Origin: Microbacterium foliorum
Lineage (GTDB): Bacteria; Actinomycetota; Actinomycetes; Actinomycetales; Microbacteriaceae
Length of the DNA: 64,000 nt
Direction of reading: 5' to 3'
NCBI RefSeq assembly: GCF_006385575.1
Contig: NZ_CP041040.1
Location: 1,612,001-1,676,000, forward strand
Shown here: in pieces, positions 63,161-64,000 of the stretch
How positions within the stretch are numbered: the first letter of the stretch is position 1
How the letters are laid out: every line of letters begins with the position of its first letter
Notes under the pieces: generated by a model
The model's input: the letters and a program-made list of their open reading frames with translations, nothing else
What the model was told of the DNA's origin: nothing
Databases searched by the model: none
Made by a program: the position numbers and the translations under genes

Positions 63161-64000
63161 GCGACATCATCCGGATGACCGCAGCCGAGCTTGCGGACAA
63201 GCTCGCCAGTCGTGAGATCTCCAGCGTCGAGGCGACGCGCGCGCACCTCGACCGCATCGCCGCCGTCGACGGCGATGTCCACGCGTTCCTGCACGTGAAC
63301 GAGGGCGCGCTCGATGCCGCAGCGGCCGTCGACGCCCGGCGGGCGGCGGGTGAGCAGCTCGGCCCCATCGCCGGTGTGCCGCTCGCGATCAAGGACGTGC
63401 TGGTCACCACCGACCAGCCGACCACGAGCGGTTCGCGGATCCTCGAGGGCTACCGCTCGCCGTACGATGCGACCGTCGTCGCTCGTTCGCGTGCCGCGGG
63501 ACTCATCCCGCTCGGCAAGACCAACATGGATGAGTTCGCCATGGGGTCGTCCACCGAGCACTCCGCTTACGGACCCACCCGCAACCCCTGGGACCTCGAG
63601 CGCATCCCCGGAGGCTCCGGCGGTGGATCGGCTGCGGCTGTCGCCGCTTTCGAGGCTCCGCTGGCGCTCGGTTCCGACACCGGTGGATCCATCCGTCAGC
63701 CCGCGCACGTGACCGGCACGGTCGGCGTCAAGCCCACCTACGGCGGCGTCAGCCGCTACGGCGCGATCGCGCTCGCCTCCAGCCTCGACCAGGTCGGACC
63801 CGTGACGCGCACGGTGCTCGACGCAGGTCTGCTGCATGACGCGATCGGCGGTCACGACCCGAAGGACTCCACCTCCCTGCGCGACGAGTGGCCTTCGTTC
63901 GCGGATGCCGCTCGTGAGGGCGCACGCGGAGATGTGCTCAAGGGGCTCAAAGTCGGCGTGATCCGCGAGCTGCCCGACAGCGGCTTCCAGCCCGGCGTCG
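63157..64000 (+). CDS. gatA: Asp/Glu-tRNA amidotransferase subunit A (partial, 3' end outside window)
   Basis: Amidase subunit that frees ammonia from glutamine for GatCAB. About 281 residues are visible. The amidase signature is intact: catalytic Lys in [10 protein letters not shown] near 74, [13 protein letters not shown] near 150 and [14 protein letters not shown] near 172 with the catalytic Ser pair. The frame is open to the window edge. gatB should follow. Confidence 0.97.
   Translation, partial: MSDIIRMTAAELADKLASREISSVEATRAHLDRIAAVDGDVHAFLHVNEGALDAAAAVDARRAAGEQLGPIAGVPLAIKDVLVTTDQPTTSGSRILEGYRSPYDATVVARSRAAGLIPLGKTNMDEFAMGSSTEHSAYGPTRNPWDLERIPGGSGGGSAAAVAAFEAPLALGSDTGGSIRQPAHVTGTVGVKPTYGGVSRYGAIALASSLDQVGPVTRTVLDAGLLHDAIGGHDPKDSTSLRDEWPSFADAAREGARGDVLKGLKVGVIRELPDSGFQPGV

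Overview
The window is high-GC actinobacterial chromosome. Frequent GTG starts, many 1-4 base ATGA/GTGA overlaps, a DUF2469 protein, an enlarged NAD-dependent DNA ligase and the gene order rpsP-khpA-rimM-trmD ... rplS-lepB-rnhB ... DUF2469-yraN-comM-dprA-xerC ... rpsB-tsf-pyrH-frr-cdsA point to Micrococcales, most likely Microbacteriaceae and a Microbacterium-like organism (inferred from gene content, not from a database search). I see no rRNA, tRNA, CRISPR array, insertion sequence or prophage.

Layout. 1-1450: end of an ABC exporter (permease cut by the window edge, plus ATPase). 1540-4415: a minus-strand operon of two tandem two-domain GNAT acetyltransferases, a 92-residue unknown protein and a 34-codon leader ORF behind a good sigma-70-type promoter. 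4503-13562: chromosome segregation and protein targeting (smc, ftsY, ffh), with lipoate synthesis (lipB-lipA) and a TetR regulator between. 13570-15492: EamA-type exporter with a divergent LysR regulator. 15495-20665: glycerol use (glpF, glpK, glpD) with a divergent SorC/DeoR-type regulator and a perfect palindrome in the shared control region. 20669-35330: a glutamate-cysteine-ligase-like enzyme, then the translation and tRNA-modification cluster, interrupted by a small set (phosphatase, methyltransferase, map, membrane protein) and by an atypical lower-GC pair (secreted streptogrisin-like protease plus lipoprotein) set between rnhB and the DUF2469 gene. 35350-41127: M23-like protein, rpsB-tsf, pyrH, frr-cdsA and a DivIVA-like protein. 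41176-47052: envelope proteins, including a 669-residue membrane protein with an internal lipoprotein-type signal, coupled to a YbbN-type thioredoxin. 47115-53528: alpha-glucan enzymes glgB, glgE and glgX. 53623-58745: cysteine desulfurase, mnmA, ligA and a small membrane protein. 58751-62792: acyl-CoA ligase, DEAD-box helicase and GNAT on the minus strand. 62861-64000: gatC and the start of gatA.

A strong pattern runs through the window. At eleven gene starts a TANNNT hexamer sits exactly six bases before the ATG or GTG, so the predicted transcription start is the first base of the start codon. This is the geometry of leaderless transcription. Ribosomal-protein genes do the opposite: rpsP, rplS and rpsB have leaders of roughly 120-175 nt, and those of rplS and rpsB can fold into clear stems.

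Most of the window is ordinary housekeeping sequence. The parts most worth follow-up are the protease-lipoprotein island, the membrane protein that looks like a fused or self-split polyprotein, the GNAT operon leader, the ribosomal-protein leaders, and the leaderless-start pattern, which also moves two start sites.
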